From: SHZI01 sp031395645
Lineage (GTDB): Bacteria; Pseudomonadota; Gammaproteobacteria; Steroidobacterales; GCA-2729495
Assembly: GCA_031395645.1 (NCBI GenBank)
Contig: JANNJM010000040.1
Coordinates: forward strand, 31,493 to 95,492
Length of the DNA: 64,000 nucleotides
Direction: 5' to 3'
The notes beneath the pieces were generated by a model. The model was given only the letters and a program-made list of their open reading frames with translations, was not told the origin of the DNA and searched no databases. A program made the position numbers and the translations under genes. Shown here piece after piece: positions 33,872 through 42,770 of the stretch. Every line of letters begins with the position of its first letter. Position 1 is the stretch's first letter.

Positions 33872-34909
33872 TCAGCCAAACGCCCGACGCACCACTTCCT
33901 CGGCAGCACCGCGCACATCCCACAGCGCGCGGGCAGCGTTGAGCTGACTCACCACGCGCACCTGGTTGTGGGCGCTGCGGGTGGGAAAGCGCTGCGCGTC
34001 CCAGCCGAAGTAGCTCTCCCGTAATGCGTCTGCGCAGAAGCGCGCGGCCAGTTCCACGTAGATCGTGAGCGTCCCAGACACGATGGCCCCGGACTCGTCC
34101 GGCGTGATCCAGCCGGCGGCCACCTCGGCATACCCGCCGACCGCGGCGGTGAACAGGTCCAGCGCGAAGGCGGACTGGCGCTGGTCCTCCCCCGCCGGAT
34201 TGCACCAGGAGCGAAAGGCATCGCCAACCTCCAGCGGCAGCGGCATGCGCCCGAGCGTGTCGAGATCAATGAAGCAGAGCGCGTGACCGGTGGCGGTGTC
34301 GAACAGCAGGTTGTTGATCTTCGGGTCGCCGTGCACGATGCGCTCGGCAACGGCCGGTAGTGCTGGCAGCGCCGCCGCCAGTTGCAGGATGTCATCGGCG
34401 AGCGGGCGGATGGCCGCGATGTCCCGGTGGGTGGCGTGATCAACCAGTGCCTGGCGCAGGTTCTCAAGGTGCCGGCCGGTATCGTGGACGCCGAGGCGCT
34501 GATTCCGGAATTCGTGGTGCAGGTCAGCCAGCGCCCGGTGAAAGCGGGCCAGCAGCGCGCCGGCGTCCCGGGCCTCTGCGGGGGAACCCAGACGGTCGCG
34601 ACTCACGCCGTCCATGTGGGTCATCAGGCGGAACACGCGGCCGCCGTCCTCGACCCACAGGCGGCCGGCCGTCGTGGGGAGCAGTGCGGGCGCAGGCAGG
34701 CCCCGGGCGCGCAGGTGCGCCGTAACCACCTGGATATCGTCGTTGATGGCCGCGGGGAAGATCGGGTTCAGCTGCTGCAGCACATAACGGTCGGCGCCGG
34801 CGGAAACCAGCCAGGTGTGGTTAATCAGCCCGCTGCCTAGCGGCGCGACGTGGCAGCTGGTCAGGTTCCAGGCGGTCAGGACCGCAATCGGTGCTTCAGG
34901 GCCTTGCAT
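33872..34909 (-). CDS. Aminoglycoside-phosphotransferase-fold small-molecule kinase
   Basis: A 345-residue protein with the kinase-like fold. The catalytic loop is IVHGDPKINNLLF and the metal-binding Asp is in FIDLDTL. The glycine-poor N-lobe has GLINHTWLV and YVLQQLNP, as in N-acetylhexosamine 1-kinase (NahK)-like members. It more likely phosphorylates a sugar or choline-like molecule than an antibiotic. It is divergent from erpA with a 29-base gap, so the promoters must overlap. Confidence 0.8.
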   Translation of the reverse strand: MQGPEAPIAVLTAWNLTSCHVAPLGSGLINHTWLVSAGADRYVLQQLNPIFPAAINDDIQVVTAHLRARGLPAPALLPTTAGRLWVEDGGRVFRLMTHMDGVSRDRLGSPAEARDAGALLARFHRALADLHHEFRNQRLGVHDTGRHLENLRQALVDHATHRDIAAIRPLADDILQLAAALPALPAVAERIVHGDPKINNLLFDTATGHALCFIDLDTLGRMPLPLEVGDAFRSWCNPAGEDQRQSAFALDLFTAAVGGYAEVAAGWITPDESGAIVSGTLTIYVELAARFCADALRESYFGWDAQRFPTRSAHNQVRVVSQLNAARALWDVRGAAEEVVRRAFG

Positions 34910-34938
34910 GGGATGGATTCTGACGTCAGACTTTTCGC

Positions 34939-35292
34939 ATGGATACAGAAATCGCCAGTGGCGCCCCGACCCTCAACTTCTCCAACTCGGCAGCCTCCAA
35001 GGTGGCCGAGCTGATCGCCGAGGAAGGTAACTCAAACCTCAAGTTGCGGGTCTTCATTTCCGGCGGCGGCTGTTCAGGTTTTCAGTACGGCTTCACCTTC
35101 GACGAGAAGCTGGAAGACGGCGACACCCAGGTCCGCAACGAGGGCGTCACCCTGCTGATCGACCCCATGAGCATCCAGTACCTGGCCGGCGCAGAGATCG
35201 ACTACAAGAGCGATCTGGAGGGTTCCCGCTTCGTGATCCGGAACCCCAACGCCGCCACCACCTGTGGCTGCGGCTCCAGCTTCTCCGTCTAA
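34939..35292 (+). CDS. erpA: Iron-sulfur cluster insertion protein ErpA
   Basis: A 117-residue A-type carrier. The three ligand cysteines are in GGGCSGFQYGF and CGCGSSFSV, and the residues between match ErpA (GVTLLIDPMSIQYLAGAEID). It delivers [4Fe-4S] or [2Fe-2S] clusters to client enzymes in the cytoplasm. The gene downstream encodes a CGFS glutaredoxin fusion, another cluster carrier, so the pair forms a small cluster-trafficking unit that could serve the many iron-sulfur oxidoreductases in this window. Confidence 0.95.
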   Translation: MDTEIASGAPTLNFSNSAASKVAELIAEEGNSNLKLRVFISGGGCSGFQYGFTFDEKLEDGDTQVRNEGVTLLIDPMSIQYLAGAEIDYKSDLEGSRFVIRNPNAATTCGCGSSFSV

Positions 35293-35301
35293 GACCGCCC
35301 T

Positions 35302-35373
35302 GTAGGAGCGCCTTCAGGCGCGATTCCCAAACGCGATTCCCAAAGTTGCAGTCGCGCCTGAAGGCGCTCCTAC
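35302..35373. repeat. Inverted pair of REP-like elements with duplicated tail
   Basis: A plus-oriented element (35302-35323) and a minus-oriented element (35352-35373) flank a 28-base spacer. The end of the first element plus its tail, CGCGATTCCCAAA, is present twice in tandem. Two adjacent inverted elements make a long hairpin of the BIME type. Confidence 0.8.
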
Positions 35374-35394
35374 AGGAACGATCCAAAGCATCTT

Positions 35395-36315
35395 ATGAAT
35401 CAAGACACCCGCGACGCCATCGACGGCCTCCTGAGCAGTAACCGCGTCGTGCTGTTCATGAAGGGCAACCGCGCCCAACCCCAGTGCGGCTTCTCCGCGA
35501 AGACCGTCGCCGCGCTCGACATGGTGCTGCCCGACTACGTCACCGTCGACGTGCTGCAAAATCCCGACATCCGCGAAGGCATCAAGGCTTATGGCAACTG
35601 GCCGACGGTGCCTCAGTTGTACGTGGCCGGCGAGCTGATCGGTGGCAGCGATATCGTCACCGAGATGTTCGATTCCGGCGAGCTCGGCAACGTGCTCGGC
35701 ATAGCCGAGCCCTTGGGCAGGCCGCCGCAGATCGAGATCGACCCCGCCGCCGCAGAGATCATGTCGAACGCGGTGCAGAGCCGGCCCGGCCAGACGATTC
35801 ACCTCAAGATCGATGCGGCCTTCGAGCATTCGCTGGCGCTCGGCCCCCCCCGGTCGGGAAGCCTCGACGTGGCTAGCGGCCCCGTCTCCCTGCAGACCGA
35901 CCGCTGGAGCGCGGCTCGGGCCGATGGCCTGCGGATCCGCGTGCGGGAGAGCCTGCAGGGCCAGGGCTTCAGCTTTGAAAACCCCAACGCCCCGCCGCCC
36001 GTGAAACAGATGAGCGTGCAGGAACTGAAAGCCGCTCTCGACCGGGGCGAGAAGCCCTGGTTGTTCGACGTGCGCGGGGACGACGAGCGCAACCTGGCGT
36101 CATTGCCGGCCGCGAAGCCCCTGGACGAGGCCGGCATGCAGGCGATTGATGACCTCCCCACCGACACGGCCATCATCTTTCACTGCCACCGTGGTGGCCG
36201 CAGCCAGGCGGCTGCCGAGCGCTATCGCCGCCGTGGCTACACGAATCTCTACAACCTGGCCGGCGGCATCGACGCCTGGTCCCGGGAAATCGACGCGTCG
36301 ATCCCAACCTACTAG
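35395..36315 (+). CDS. Monothiol glutaredoxin / A-type-like / rhodanese fusion
   Basis: A 306-residue three-part protein. Residues 1-105: Grx4-type glutaredoxin with active site CGFS (Cys31) and WPTVPQLYVAGELIGG. Residues 110-200: a domain with the spacing of an A-type (IscA/HesB) carrier, ending GFSFENPNAP, but with none of the three ligand cysteines. Residues 205-306: rhodanese with HCHRGGRS (Cys264). It would couple cluster handling to sulfur transfer. Its stop shares the four bases CTAG (36312-36315) with the stop of the convergent lipoprotein gene. Confidence 0.88.
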   Translation: MNQDTRDAIDGLLSSNRVVLFMKGNRAQPQCGFSAKTVAALDMVLPDYVTVDVLQNPDIREGIKAYGNWPTVPQLYVAGELIGGSDIVTEMFDSGELGNVLGIAEPLGRPPQIEIDPAAAEIMSNAVQSRPGQTIHLKIDAAFEHSLALGPPRSGSLDVASGPVSLQTDRWSAARADGLRIRVRESLQGQGFSFENPNAPPPVKQMSVQELKAALDRGEKPWLFDVRGDDERNLASLPAAKPLDEAGMQAIDDLPTDTAIIFHCHRGGRSQAAAERYRRRGYTNLYNLAGGIDAWSREIDASIPTY

Positions 36316-38690
36316 GGCGACAGATCGTCCAGCACGAGCACGGCCGCCGGCAAGCCGGTGCTGCTCGCGTCCACCCGAACCGCGTCCCGCAGAATCACCG
36401 TTTGTACGCTGCCGCCCGTCACCGGGACGACCGCCGTCGCTACCACCGGTGTCTTGGCATCCGCCAGCGTGAAGGTCACCGTGTAACTCCCCGGGGCAGC
36501 CGGAATTGCAAAGGCACCGTGAGGGGTGGCACTGCGAAACACCAGCCCCCGCAGGGTCGGGTCGACGGCTGCGATATCGTCACCCGGCTTCAGCACATAG
36601 ACATCGACGGTGCCGCCAGCGGGCGAGGCATGCACGAACCGCAGCTTGCCTTCGGCAAACACCGGCCGGATGTCATCCGTGAGCACCAGGTCGTCGATCG
36701 TCGGGGTCGTGGCCGGGGGCGTGGGGAGGAGCAGGCCCACCGCCAGCAGAGTCCGCCGCTGACCGGCGCCAAGGGTCAGCGTGTTGGTAAATAGCGGCGT
36801 GGCAGGACTGGGCTCCGTGCTTTTCTCGCCCCGCAAGGTATAGACGTCGATCGGCACACTCACGTACGCGGTGCGCTCCAGGTAGCTCAGCGCATTCGGC
36901 GGCACGTTAGCCGACAGGATGGCACGCGCCCCGTTCGCCAGGCTCACCGCAACCAGCGCGCCCAGGCGGTTGTCGGCAACCAGCGCCCGGTTGTTGGCCG
37001 TGTCCAGCGCAATACCGACGGGGTTTCCCCACCCGTTCATCGCATCGGGGACAGTGCTGCTGGAGAACGGGGTGCGGGCCCCGGTGAGCAGGTCGACGGC
37101 CAGCACCGCGCGCAGGCCGGGGTCCGTCACGAGCGCCGGCCCCGTGCCATTGAGCACGATGCCAGACGGACTGCTAAACGGGTTGACGGGAACGCCAGTA
37201 GTCGCGGGTGGGATCGGGGCGGGGCGAGTGGGCGTGTCATCATTCGACACGATAGTGCGCGCGCCGCTCAGCAGGTTCACCGCCACGATGGCGCGCAGGC
37301 CAGTATCGACGACCAGCGCCCTGCTGCTGGCACTGTCCACCGCAATGCTAATCGGGCTGCTCAGTGGGTTCAGGCCGTCGGTGGGGGTCGTGCTATTCGA
37401 AAGTATGGTACGCGCGCCGGTCGACAGGTCTACCGCCACCACGGCGCGCAGGCCGGCATCGGCGATGAGTGCCCGCGCGCCATCGAGCACGATGGCAACG
37501 GGGTTGTTAAACGGGTTGACGGGAACGCCCGTGTTCGCCGGCGGGATGGGAACCGGGCGAATGGGCAGGTCATCATTCGACACGATGGTGCGCGCCCCGG
37601 TCAGCAGGTCGACAGCCACCACCGCACGCAGGCGGTTATCGACCACCAGCGCCCGGTCATTGACAGTATCCAGAGCAATACCGACCGGGCCAAGGAATGC
37701 ATTCAGGCTGTCGGGCATCACGCTGTCGGACAAGACGGTACGGTCGCCGCTCAACAGGTCCACGGCCACCACAGCGCGCAGGCGACTGTCGATCGTGAGC
37801 GCGCGGCCGCGGGCGCTATCCAGCACGACGGCCACCGGGCTCACCGAATTGGTGAAGGTCAGTTCCGGCGAGGTTGGCGTGGCGGGATCCGCGACCACGT
37901 CGAGGGCCGGGGCATCGGGCGACAGGTGCACCACCCGCAGGTCGGATGGGGTGTCCTTGTTGAGGAGTTCGAGCGTATTGAAGCGGTTGTTGACCACCAG
38001 TGCGATTGGCGACGGCCCGGCCAGCGTGTTGGCGGTGAGCATCAGCAGCAGGTCGTCCCGGCTGCTGAGCGGGATCTCACTGGATTCGAACAACACGCTG
38101 TCCGTGACACCCGCAGGCGTCACGCGTATGACGTAAGTGCCCTTCGGCCGCGTCAGGCGATCAACGGGCTGCTTGTAGACGATACCGCCCGCTATGCGCC
38201 CGTCGGCTGTCAGGCTCGCGCCAGCCGCGGTCAGGTAGACGTCCAGGCCGCCCACCCCGGGCGCGGCGTGCAGGATCTCCAGGCGGGCAGTGTCGGCGGG
38301 AATGTCCTCGATTGGATGGCTGATTTCCAGCAACTCGACGGTGGTCGTATTGCCGACAGCGATGAAGGAGTATTCCCGGCCGGCCGCGAGCGGTTTGGGG
38401 CCCCCACCGGCGATGAGGACGTTGCCGCCCGGCAAGATCGCGTCCATCTCGATCTGGTAGTCGCGCGGCGTGACCACGGCAAAACCGGTACCTGCCTTGT
38501 AGTCGACGAGCGCCCGGAAGAGCACGTCATCCACCAGAAAGTTGACCGGCGGCGAATCCGGCGCCGCGTGAATCATCCGGAATGACAGCTGGTTGTCGAG
38601 GGCGCCCCCGCCCCCGCCCCCGCAGCCCGCGAGCGCAAGACTCGTGGCAATGAAGGCAGCCAGTCGGAGCGCCGGATGGAAAATCGCCAT
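36312..38690 (-). CDS. DUF4397 lipoprotein with an inserted six-bladed propeller
   Basis: A 792-residue lipoprotein (LALAGC, Cys23, followed by six Gly). DUF4397 domains start near residues 37 (RMIHAAPDSP), 137 (LEILHAAPGV), 251 (RVVHLSPDAP) and about 672 (RFVHASPAGG). The third is interrupted after LTFTN by about 310 residues made of six repeats of the form GIALDxxNxRALVVDxRLRA, and resumes at RTAYVSVPIDVYTLRG. The blades form pairs: blades 2 and 4 carry the same extra loop (PIPPANTGVPVNPF). DUF4397 proteins are surface proteins, probably binding glycans or other cells; this is inference. Confidence 0.78.
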   Translation of the reverse strand: MAIFHPALRLAAFIATSLALAGCGGGGGGALDNQLSFRMIHAAPDSPPVNFLVDDVLFRALVDYKAGTGFAVVTPRDYQIEMDAILPGGNVLIAGGGPKPLAAGREYSFIAVGNTTTVELLEISHPIEDIPADTARLEILHAAPGVGGLDVYLTAAGASLTADGRIAGGIVYKQPVDRLTRPKGTYVIRVTPAGVTDSVLFESSEIPLSSRDDLLLMLTANTLAGPSPIALVVNNRFNTLELLNKDTPSDLRVVHLSPDAPALDVVADPATPTSPELTFTNSVSPVAVVLDSARGRALTIDSRLRAVVAVDLLSGDRTVLSDSVMPDSLNAFLGPVGIALDTVNDRALVVDNRLRAVVAVDLLTGARTIVSNDDLPIRPVPIPPANTGVPVNPFNNPVAIVLDGARALIADAGLRAVVAVDLSTGARTILSNSTTPTDGLNPLSSPISIAVDSASSRALVVDTGLRAIVAVNLLSGARTIVSNDDTPTRPAPIPPATTGVPVNPFSSPSGIVLNGTGPALVTDPGLRAVLAVDLLTGARTPFSSSTVPDAMNGWGNPVGIALDTANNRALVADNRLGALVAVSLANGARAILSANVPPNALSYLERTAYVSVPIDVYTLRGEKSTEPSPATPLFTNTLTLGAGQRRTLLAVGLLLPTPPATTPTIDDLVLTDDIRPVFAEGKLRFVHASPAGGTVDVYVLKPGDDIAAVDPTLRGLVFRSATPHGAFAIPAAPGSYTVTFTLADAKTPVVATAVVPVTGGSVQTVILRDAVRVDASSTGLPAAVLVLDDLSP

Positions 38691-38718
38691 GAAAACTACC
38701 TGTTCCGAATGGACTGCA

Positions 38719-40374
38719 TTATAGCGACGGAAAGTCGATAGCCACCGCGCCGTTCAGCGCCTGCAGCAAAGGGGGATCCCGGCGGTAGACGTCCGGCAGG
38801 AACCGGACCCCGCCATCCGCATCCAGTTCCGCCGTCCAGTAGAGGATCAGGACCGGCCACGGTTTGGGCAACCGCACGGTCAGCGTCTTGCCGCTGGCAA
38901 TGGCCGCGTCCAGCGTGCGGCGATTCCAGCGGACCGGGTCCGCCAGCAGGATCTCGGCAAGAGACAGCGGATCCTCAACACGGATGCACCCGGAACTGAA
39001 GTTGCGTTCCGCCTGGTTGAACAAGTCACGGCTCGGCGTGTCGTGCAGGTATACCGAGTGGCCGTTCGGGAACAAGAACTTGATACGCCCCAGCGCATTG
39101 CGCGGACCCGGACCCTGCCGGAAGATGTAGGGGGGACGATCGCCGACGGCCCGCCAGTTGATGGCGGCGGCATTCAGTGGCCGGCCCTGTGGATCGAGCA
39201 CGCTTAAGTTCTGGCTGCGCAGGTAGTCGGGATTGCGCCGGACCTTGGGCAGCAGGTCTTCGCGGAGAATCGTCGGGGGTACGGTCCAGGTCGGGTTCAG
39301 TTCCAGGTAGGTCATCTGGCCCCTGAAGATCGGCGTCTCGCGGGCCTGGGTTCCGACCACCGCGCGGCGCCGCCAGAATGGCTGGCCATCGCGTGCGGCG
39401 AAAACCTCGTAGCCCGCGACATTGACGACCACGACTTCGCCCGCCGTATCGTCCAGCACCCAGCGGGCCCGCTCCAGGGTCAGGCGCAACTGGTCGATCC
39501 GGGTATCGACGGGCACGTTCATGGCCGCGAGTGTCCGGCTCCCGAGCACGCCATCGGGCGTCAGGCCGTGCCGCTCCTGGAAGTGGCGAACGCCGCCGAC
39601 AAGTTCGTCGTTGTAGATCCCGGAGTCCGCCGTCGTCCGGGGCAGGTCACCCGATATAACCAGTCGTGCACGGAGCATCGGCACCCTGCCGTCCGTGCCA
39701 CCCGGCTCAATTACCGGTCCGTCAGGCAGCGTCGGCCAGCCGCCCAGGATGGCGAGTCCGCGATAGTCAGCCAGCTTGTCCTGCAGGGTCTTGTACAGCG
39801 GCGCGCGGTCCAGCCACTGGCCCATAAAGCCCGCCAGTGACGGCGCCGCAACGGCGTCCGTCAGCGTGGGCAGCGGCGCCTGGCCCGGTCGGAACTGGCG
39901 CGTGAAATTCCAGGTCGGCTCCATCCGCTGCGGATTGACCTTGCCGAAACGCTGGTGATAGCCAAAGCGAATCAGGCTCTCGGTCAACAGCAGATCGAAG
40001 GACGCCGCGAGGCCGGCATCGTCGCGCTCGCCGACGCGCTGGCGCAATGCCTTGAGGGGGGACAGGTAGTAGTCCTCGCTATCCAGCCCGTGGGCTTCCG
40101 CTGTGGCCAGCAGGTTCAGGAGCTCATCAATACGGTCCGGCCGCGTCCACACGGGCGCGTAGTTCCTGGCGGCATAAAATTCGGGCAGCAGGCGCCCCGA
40201 GGCGATGGCCAGCCCCTCGATATAGACACCGCCACTCGAGCGCAGCTGGCCCGCCTGGGCAGCCAGCTGCTGCTGCACGGCCTCTGCGGCCGGGCCTGCG
40301 GCCGCGGGGTGCGGCGAGCAGGCCAGCAGCAGCGCGAGGAGCACTGGAGCGCGTTGGAGCGGGTGGTTTTGCAT
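38719..40374 (-). CDS. L,D-transpeptidase, YcbB/LdtD type
   Basis: A 551-residue periplasmic enzyme with a signal peptide (LLALLLACSPHPAAAGP). Its order is an N-terminal domain, a peptidoglycan-binding segment (VGGVRHFQERHGLTPDGVLG) and a YkuD catalytic domain. The catalytic motif is HDTPSRDLF then SSGCIRVEDP, with His and the nucleophile Cys. Such enzymes make 3-3 cross-links in peptidoglycan and can bypass beta-lactam-sensitive enzymes. The divergent neighbour is a YcbK-type (DUF882) protein, the same pairing as ycbB-ycbK in Escherichia coli. Confidence 0.9.
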   Translation of the reverse strand: MQNHPLQRAPVLLALLLACSPHPAAAGPAAEAVQQQLAAQAGQLRSSGGVYIEGLAIASGRLLPEFYAARNYAPVWTRPDRIDELLNLLATAEAHGLDSEDYYLSPLKALRQRVGERDDAGLAASFDLLLTESLIRFGYHQRFGKVNPQRMEPTWNFTRQFRPGQAPLPTLTDAVAAPSLAGFMGQWLDRAPLYKTLQDKLADYRGLAILGGWPTLPDGPVIEPGGTDGRVPMLRARLVISGDLPRTTADSGIYNDELVGGVRHFQERHGLTPDGVLGSRTLAAMNVPVDTRIDQLRLTLERARWVLDDTAGEVVVVNVAGYEVFAARDGQPFWRRRAVVGTQARETPIFRGQMTYLELNPTWTVPPTILREDLLPKVRRNPDYLRSQNLSVLDPQGRPLNAAAINWRAVGDRPPYIFRQGPGPRNALGRIKFLFPNGHSVYLHDTPSRDLFNQAERNFSSGCIRVEDPLSLAEILLADPVRWNRRTLDAAIASGKTLTVRLPKPWPVLILYWTAELDADGGVRFLPDVYRRDPPLLQALNGAVAIDFPSL

Positions 40375-40476
40375 ATTGCGGTGCCTGAGTCGTTGCTGGT
40401 CGACGTCCGCGGGCCTGCGTCAAGGATCGCGGGTTCCGGGGTTGCTCCGGGACGCCTCATTCGGGACAATCGCCCT

Positions 40477-41040
40477 ATGAGCCTGCCTGCCCCGCCGCCC
40501 CGTTTCGCCCGCCGCCAGCTCCTGCGCTCTGCAGTGCTGCTGACGCCGCTTGTCGTGTGGCCCGGGCTGCTGCGCGCCACGACCGCCGAGCCAGCCGCAC
40601 GCCGGCTGGCGTTTTATCACACCCACACCGGCGAGACCCTGGATATCGTCTACAGCGAACGCGGCGCCTACGTACCGGAAGCGCTCACCGAGATTCGCCA
40701 TCTGTGCAGGGACTTCCGCACCGGGGACGTCCATACGATTGATCCCTCCTTGCTCGACGTACTGCACGACGTGCAGCAGGTCGTGGGGAATACCGGCCGT
40801 TTCGAGATCATCTCTGCCTATCGCTCACCGCTGACCAACAGCATGCTCGCACGGACGGGCGGCGGCGGCGTGGCGGACCATAGCCTGCACCTTAAGGGCC
40901 AGGCCATCGACGTGCGACTGCCTGGCATCGCCACAGCAGACCTGCGCCGCGCGGGGCTGCGCCTGGCGCGCGGCGGTGTCGGCTATTACCCCGAGTCTGA
41001 TTTCGTGCACCTGGATACCGGGCGCGTCCGGACCTGGTAG
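40477..41040 (+). CDS. YcbK-type (DUF882/peptidase M15) Tat protein
   Basis: A 187-residue protein starting ATG 40477. It has an arginine pair and hydrophobic segment (FARRQLLRSAVLLTPLVVWP) resembling a Tat signal. Zinc-ligand regions are HSLHLKGQAIDVRL and SDFVHLDTG, as in D-Ala-D-Ala carboxypeptidase/VanX-fold proteins of the DUF882 group. It probably acts on peptidoglycan in the periplasm together with the divergent L,D-transpeptidase. The longer frame upstream is antisense to that gene. Confidence 0.87.
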   Translation: MSLPAPPPRFARRQLLRSAVLLTPLVVWPGLLRATTAEPAARRLAFYHTHTGETLDIVYSERGAYVPEALTEIRHLCRDFRTGDVHTIDPSLLDVLHDVQQVVGNTGRFEIISAYRSPLTNSMLARTGGGGVADHSLHLKGQAIDVRLPGIATADLRRAGLRLARGGVGYYPESDFVHLDTGRVRTW

Positions 41041-41145
41041 CCCGCCATGCGGGCCCTGGTTTTTCCGGGGCTGTGACACAGGTCGCTCAACCTCGCCGCT
41101 GGATTGCCGACTCATGTCCTGATTGGGGTGTGGACGTCTGACGCA

Positions 41146-41667
41146 ATGGGCTGGCCTGAGTCAGTGACCTACCTTCTGCTCGTGGTGCTTGGCTATGCCC
41201 TGACCCGCGTGGTGGACCTCGCCTGCGACTGGCTGCGGGGCCGGCAGCCGACACCGGCCGCATCCCCAACCGCCGCCAACGCCTCACTCTCCGGCACGGC
41301 ACGCCAGCGCCTGATGGAACAACGCGCCGTCTATGCCCGGTTCCGGCGAAGTGTGTGTGACGCGGTTGGCGCCGCCGTGAATCAGGGCCATGGGTCCTAC
41401 GGCATGCTGTACCAGATCCGCGATGACTACGGGGACCTGCTGCGGCGGGCGCCGACGACTGTGACTCACGCGGCCGACAGCGTGATTCGCTGCGTCACCC
41501 TGATCGTGAATCTGGGACCCTCAGACCAGCGTTATGCCATGTTCACCCGCTCGCTGAAGCACTTCGATGAGGCCTGCGGCACCGACGAGGTTGTGATTGC
41601 AGCGACTCCCGGGCCACGGCGGCAGGAATTCCCGGTGATCGAGGAGCCCGCCGAACCACGGACGTAA
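41146..41667 (+). CDS. Single-pass membrane protein of unknown function
   Basis: A 173-residue protein (from ATG 41146; a start at 41104 is possible) with one N-terminal membrane helix (SVTYLLLVVLGYALTRVVDL), a short Pro/Ala linker and a soluble helical domain (AVYARFRRSVCDAVGAAVNQ). I do not recognise a family. It stands between the YcbK-type gene and the convergent TolB-like gene. Confidence 0.55.
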   Translation: MGWPESVTYLLLVVLGYALTRVVDLACDWLRGRQPTPAASPTAANASLSGTARQRLMEQRAVYARFRRSVCDAVGAAVNQGHGSYGMLYQIRDDYGDLLRRAPTTVTHAADSVIRCVTLIVNLGPSDQRYAMFTRSLKHFDEACGTDEVVIAATPGPRRQEFPVIEEPAEPRT

Positions 41668-41677
41668 CCTTGAGCCT

Positions 41678-42760
41678 TCAGGGCGTGGCCATCTTCTTGC
41701 CCCACGACGGATCGAAGGGCACGTAGTTTTCCTTACCCAGGTTCAGCGACGAGACATCCATAACGAAGGTGTGGATATTGGACATGAAGCCGGCGCCGAT
41801 GGCGCGGCCCCAGTTCATCTTCTTCCCGTCCGGAGAAATATGGGCGAGCATGTCCAGCTTGTCGTAGTAAGTGAGCTGCCGGGGCTCGCCGCCCGCGAGG
41901 TCACCCAGCATGATTTCCCAGTTGCTGGCAGTGACCGCCCTGACATACACGTAGTGCCGGCCGTCAGGCGCCGGCGTCGGGTGCCAGTTCATCCCCTCGT
42001 CATAGGTATGGCGCCGCCAGTCAGTGCCGTCGCGACGAATCGTGAAGATGGTCATCGGTGTGGGCTTGATCTTCTTGTAGTCCGAGCGGCGCCACGCCCG
42101 AAAGATGATGGTCTGGCTATCTGGCAGGAAGAAGGGCGCACCCTCCTGCCAGTCATCGGTGCGAGTGACCTGGAATTCCTCACCGGTAGTCACGCGCATC
42201 GCCCAGATGTCCATCTTGCCGTCGATCTGGCGGCCGAAGGCCAGCCACTGCCCGTCCGGTGATACCGAGACCTCGGCCTCGTAGTACTGGTTGCTGGTCA
42301 TGCGGCGGACGTTCTTGCCGCGCCAGTCGGAGAGGTAGATCTCGCCGCCCTGGGGGTAGGCGTCCGAGTCCGACCAGTTGCCCACCGCCATGCTCATATT
42401 GTCCCGCGTGGAGGTCCAGACGATCGTCTGGCCGTCGGGAAAGAAGTAGGAGCAGGCGTCCTGGCCCCGGTCGTTGACGCGCCAGAGATCCTTGCCGTCG
42501 TCGGAGAAGATCCAGGTGAGGGCGCCGTTCGTGCCGGTCAGCGTCTTCAGGGCCTGGGGGTCCCGGGTTTGCGCGATCAGGTGCCGGGAGTCCGGGGCCC
42601 AGTAAGCCTCGGCCGCTTCCATGGGAATCGGCACCATGAAGTACGGCAACTCCCGCGGATCGGGCGGCGGCAGGTCGGGCGGGGGCACCGCCGGGGCTGC
42701 AAGCCCCGGCGACACCACTGCAACCAGGCTCAGGGCAATCAGCGACCTGCGCATTGTCAT
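41678..42760 (-). CDS. TolB-like (PD40) beta-propeller protein, copy B
   Basis: A 360-residue exported protein with a signal peptide (SLIALSLVAVVSPGLAAPA) and repeats containing YYEAEVSVSPDGQWLAFGR, FFLPDSQTIIFRAW and HISPDGKK, which are PD40/WD40-like strands. It is a tandem paralogue of the gene upstream (10-base gap) and shares DRGQDACSxFFPD and WTSTRDN. The upstream copy has a lipobox and this one does not, so one copy may be anchored and the other free. The role is unknown. The start may be ATG 42760 or 42754. Confidence 0.72.
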   Translation of the reverse strand: MTMRRSLIALSLVAVVSPGLAAPAVPPPDLPPPDPRELPYFMVPIPMEAAEAYWAPDSRHLIAQTRDPQALKTLTGTNGALTWIFSDDGKDLWRVNDRGQDACSYFFPDGQTIVWTSTRDNMSMAVGNWSDSDAYPQGGEIYLSDWRGKNVRRMTSNQYYEAEVSVSPDGQWLAFGRQIDGKMDIWAMRVTTGEEFQVTRTDDWQEGAPFFLPDSQTIIFRAWRRSDYKKIKPTPMTIFTIRRDGTDWRRHTYDEGMNWHPTPAPDGRHYVYVRAVTASNWEIMLGDLAGGEPRQLTYYDKLDMLAHISPDGKKMNWGRAIGAGFMSNIHTFVMDVSSLNLGKENYVPFDPSWGKKMATP

Positions 42761-42770
42761 CTCCCAGACT

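Noticed and set aside
33872..34909. Aminoglycoside resistance gene
   Set aside because: The fold matches the phosphotransferase superfamily, but the closest sequence type is sugar kinase-like. No resistance claim can be made.
39955..40476. N-terminal extension of the YcbK-type protein
   Set aside because: It is antisense to the L,D-transpeptidase gene, and the Tat-like signal begins at 40477.
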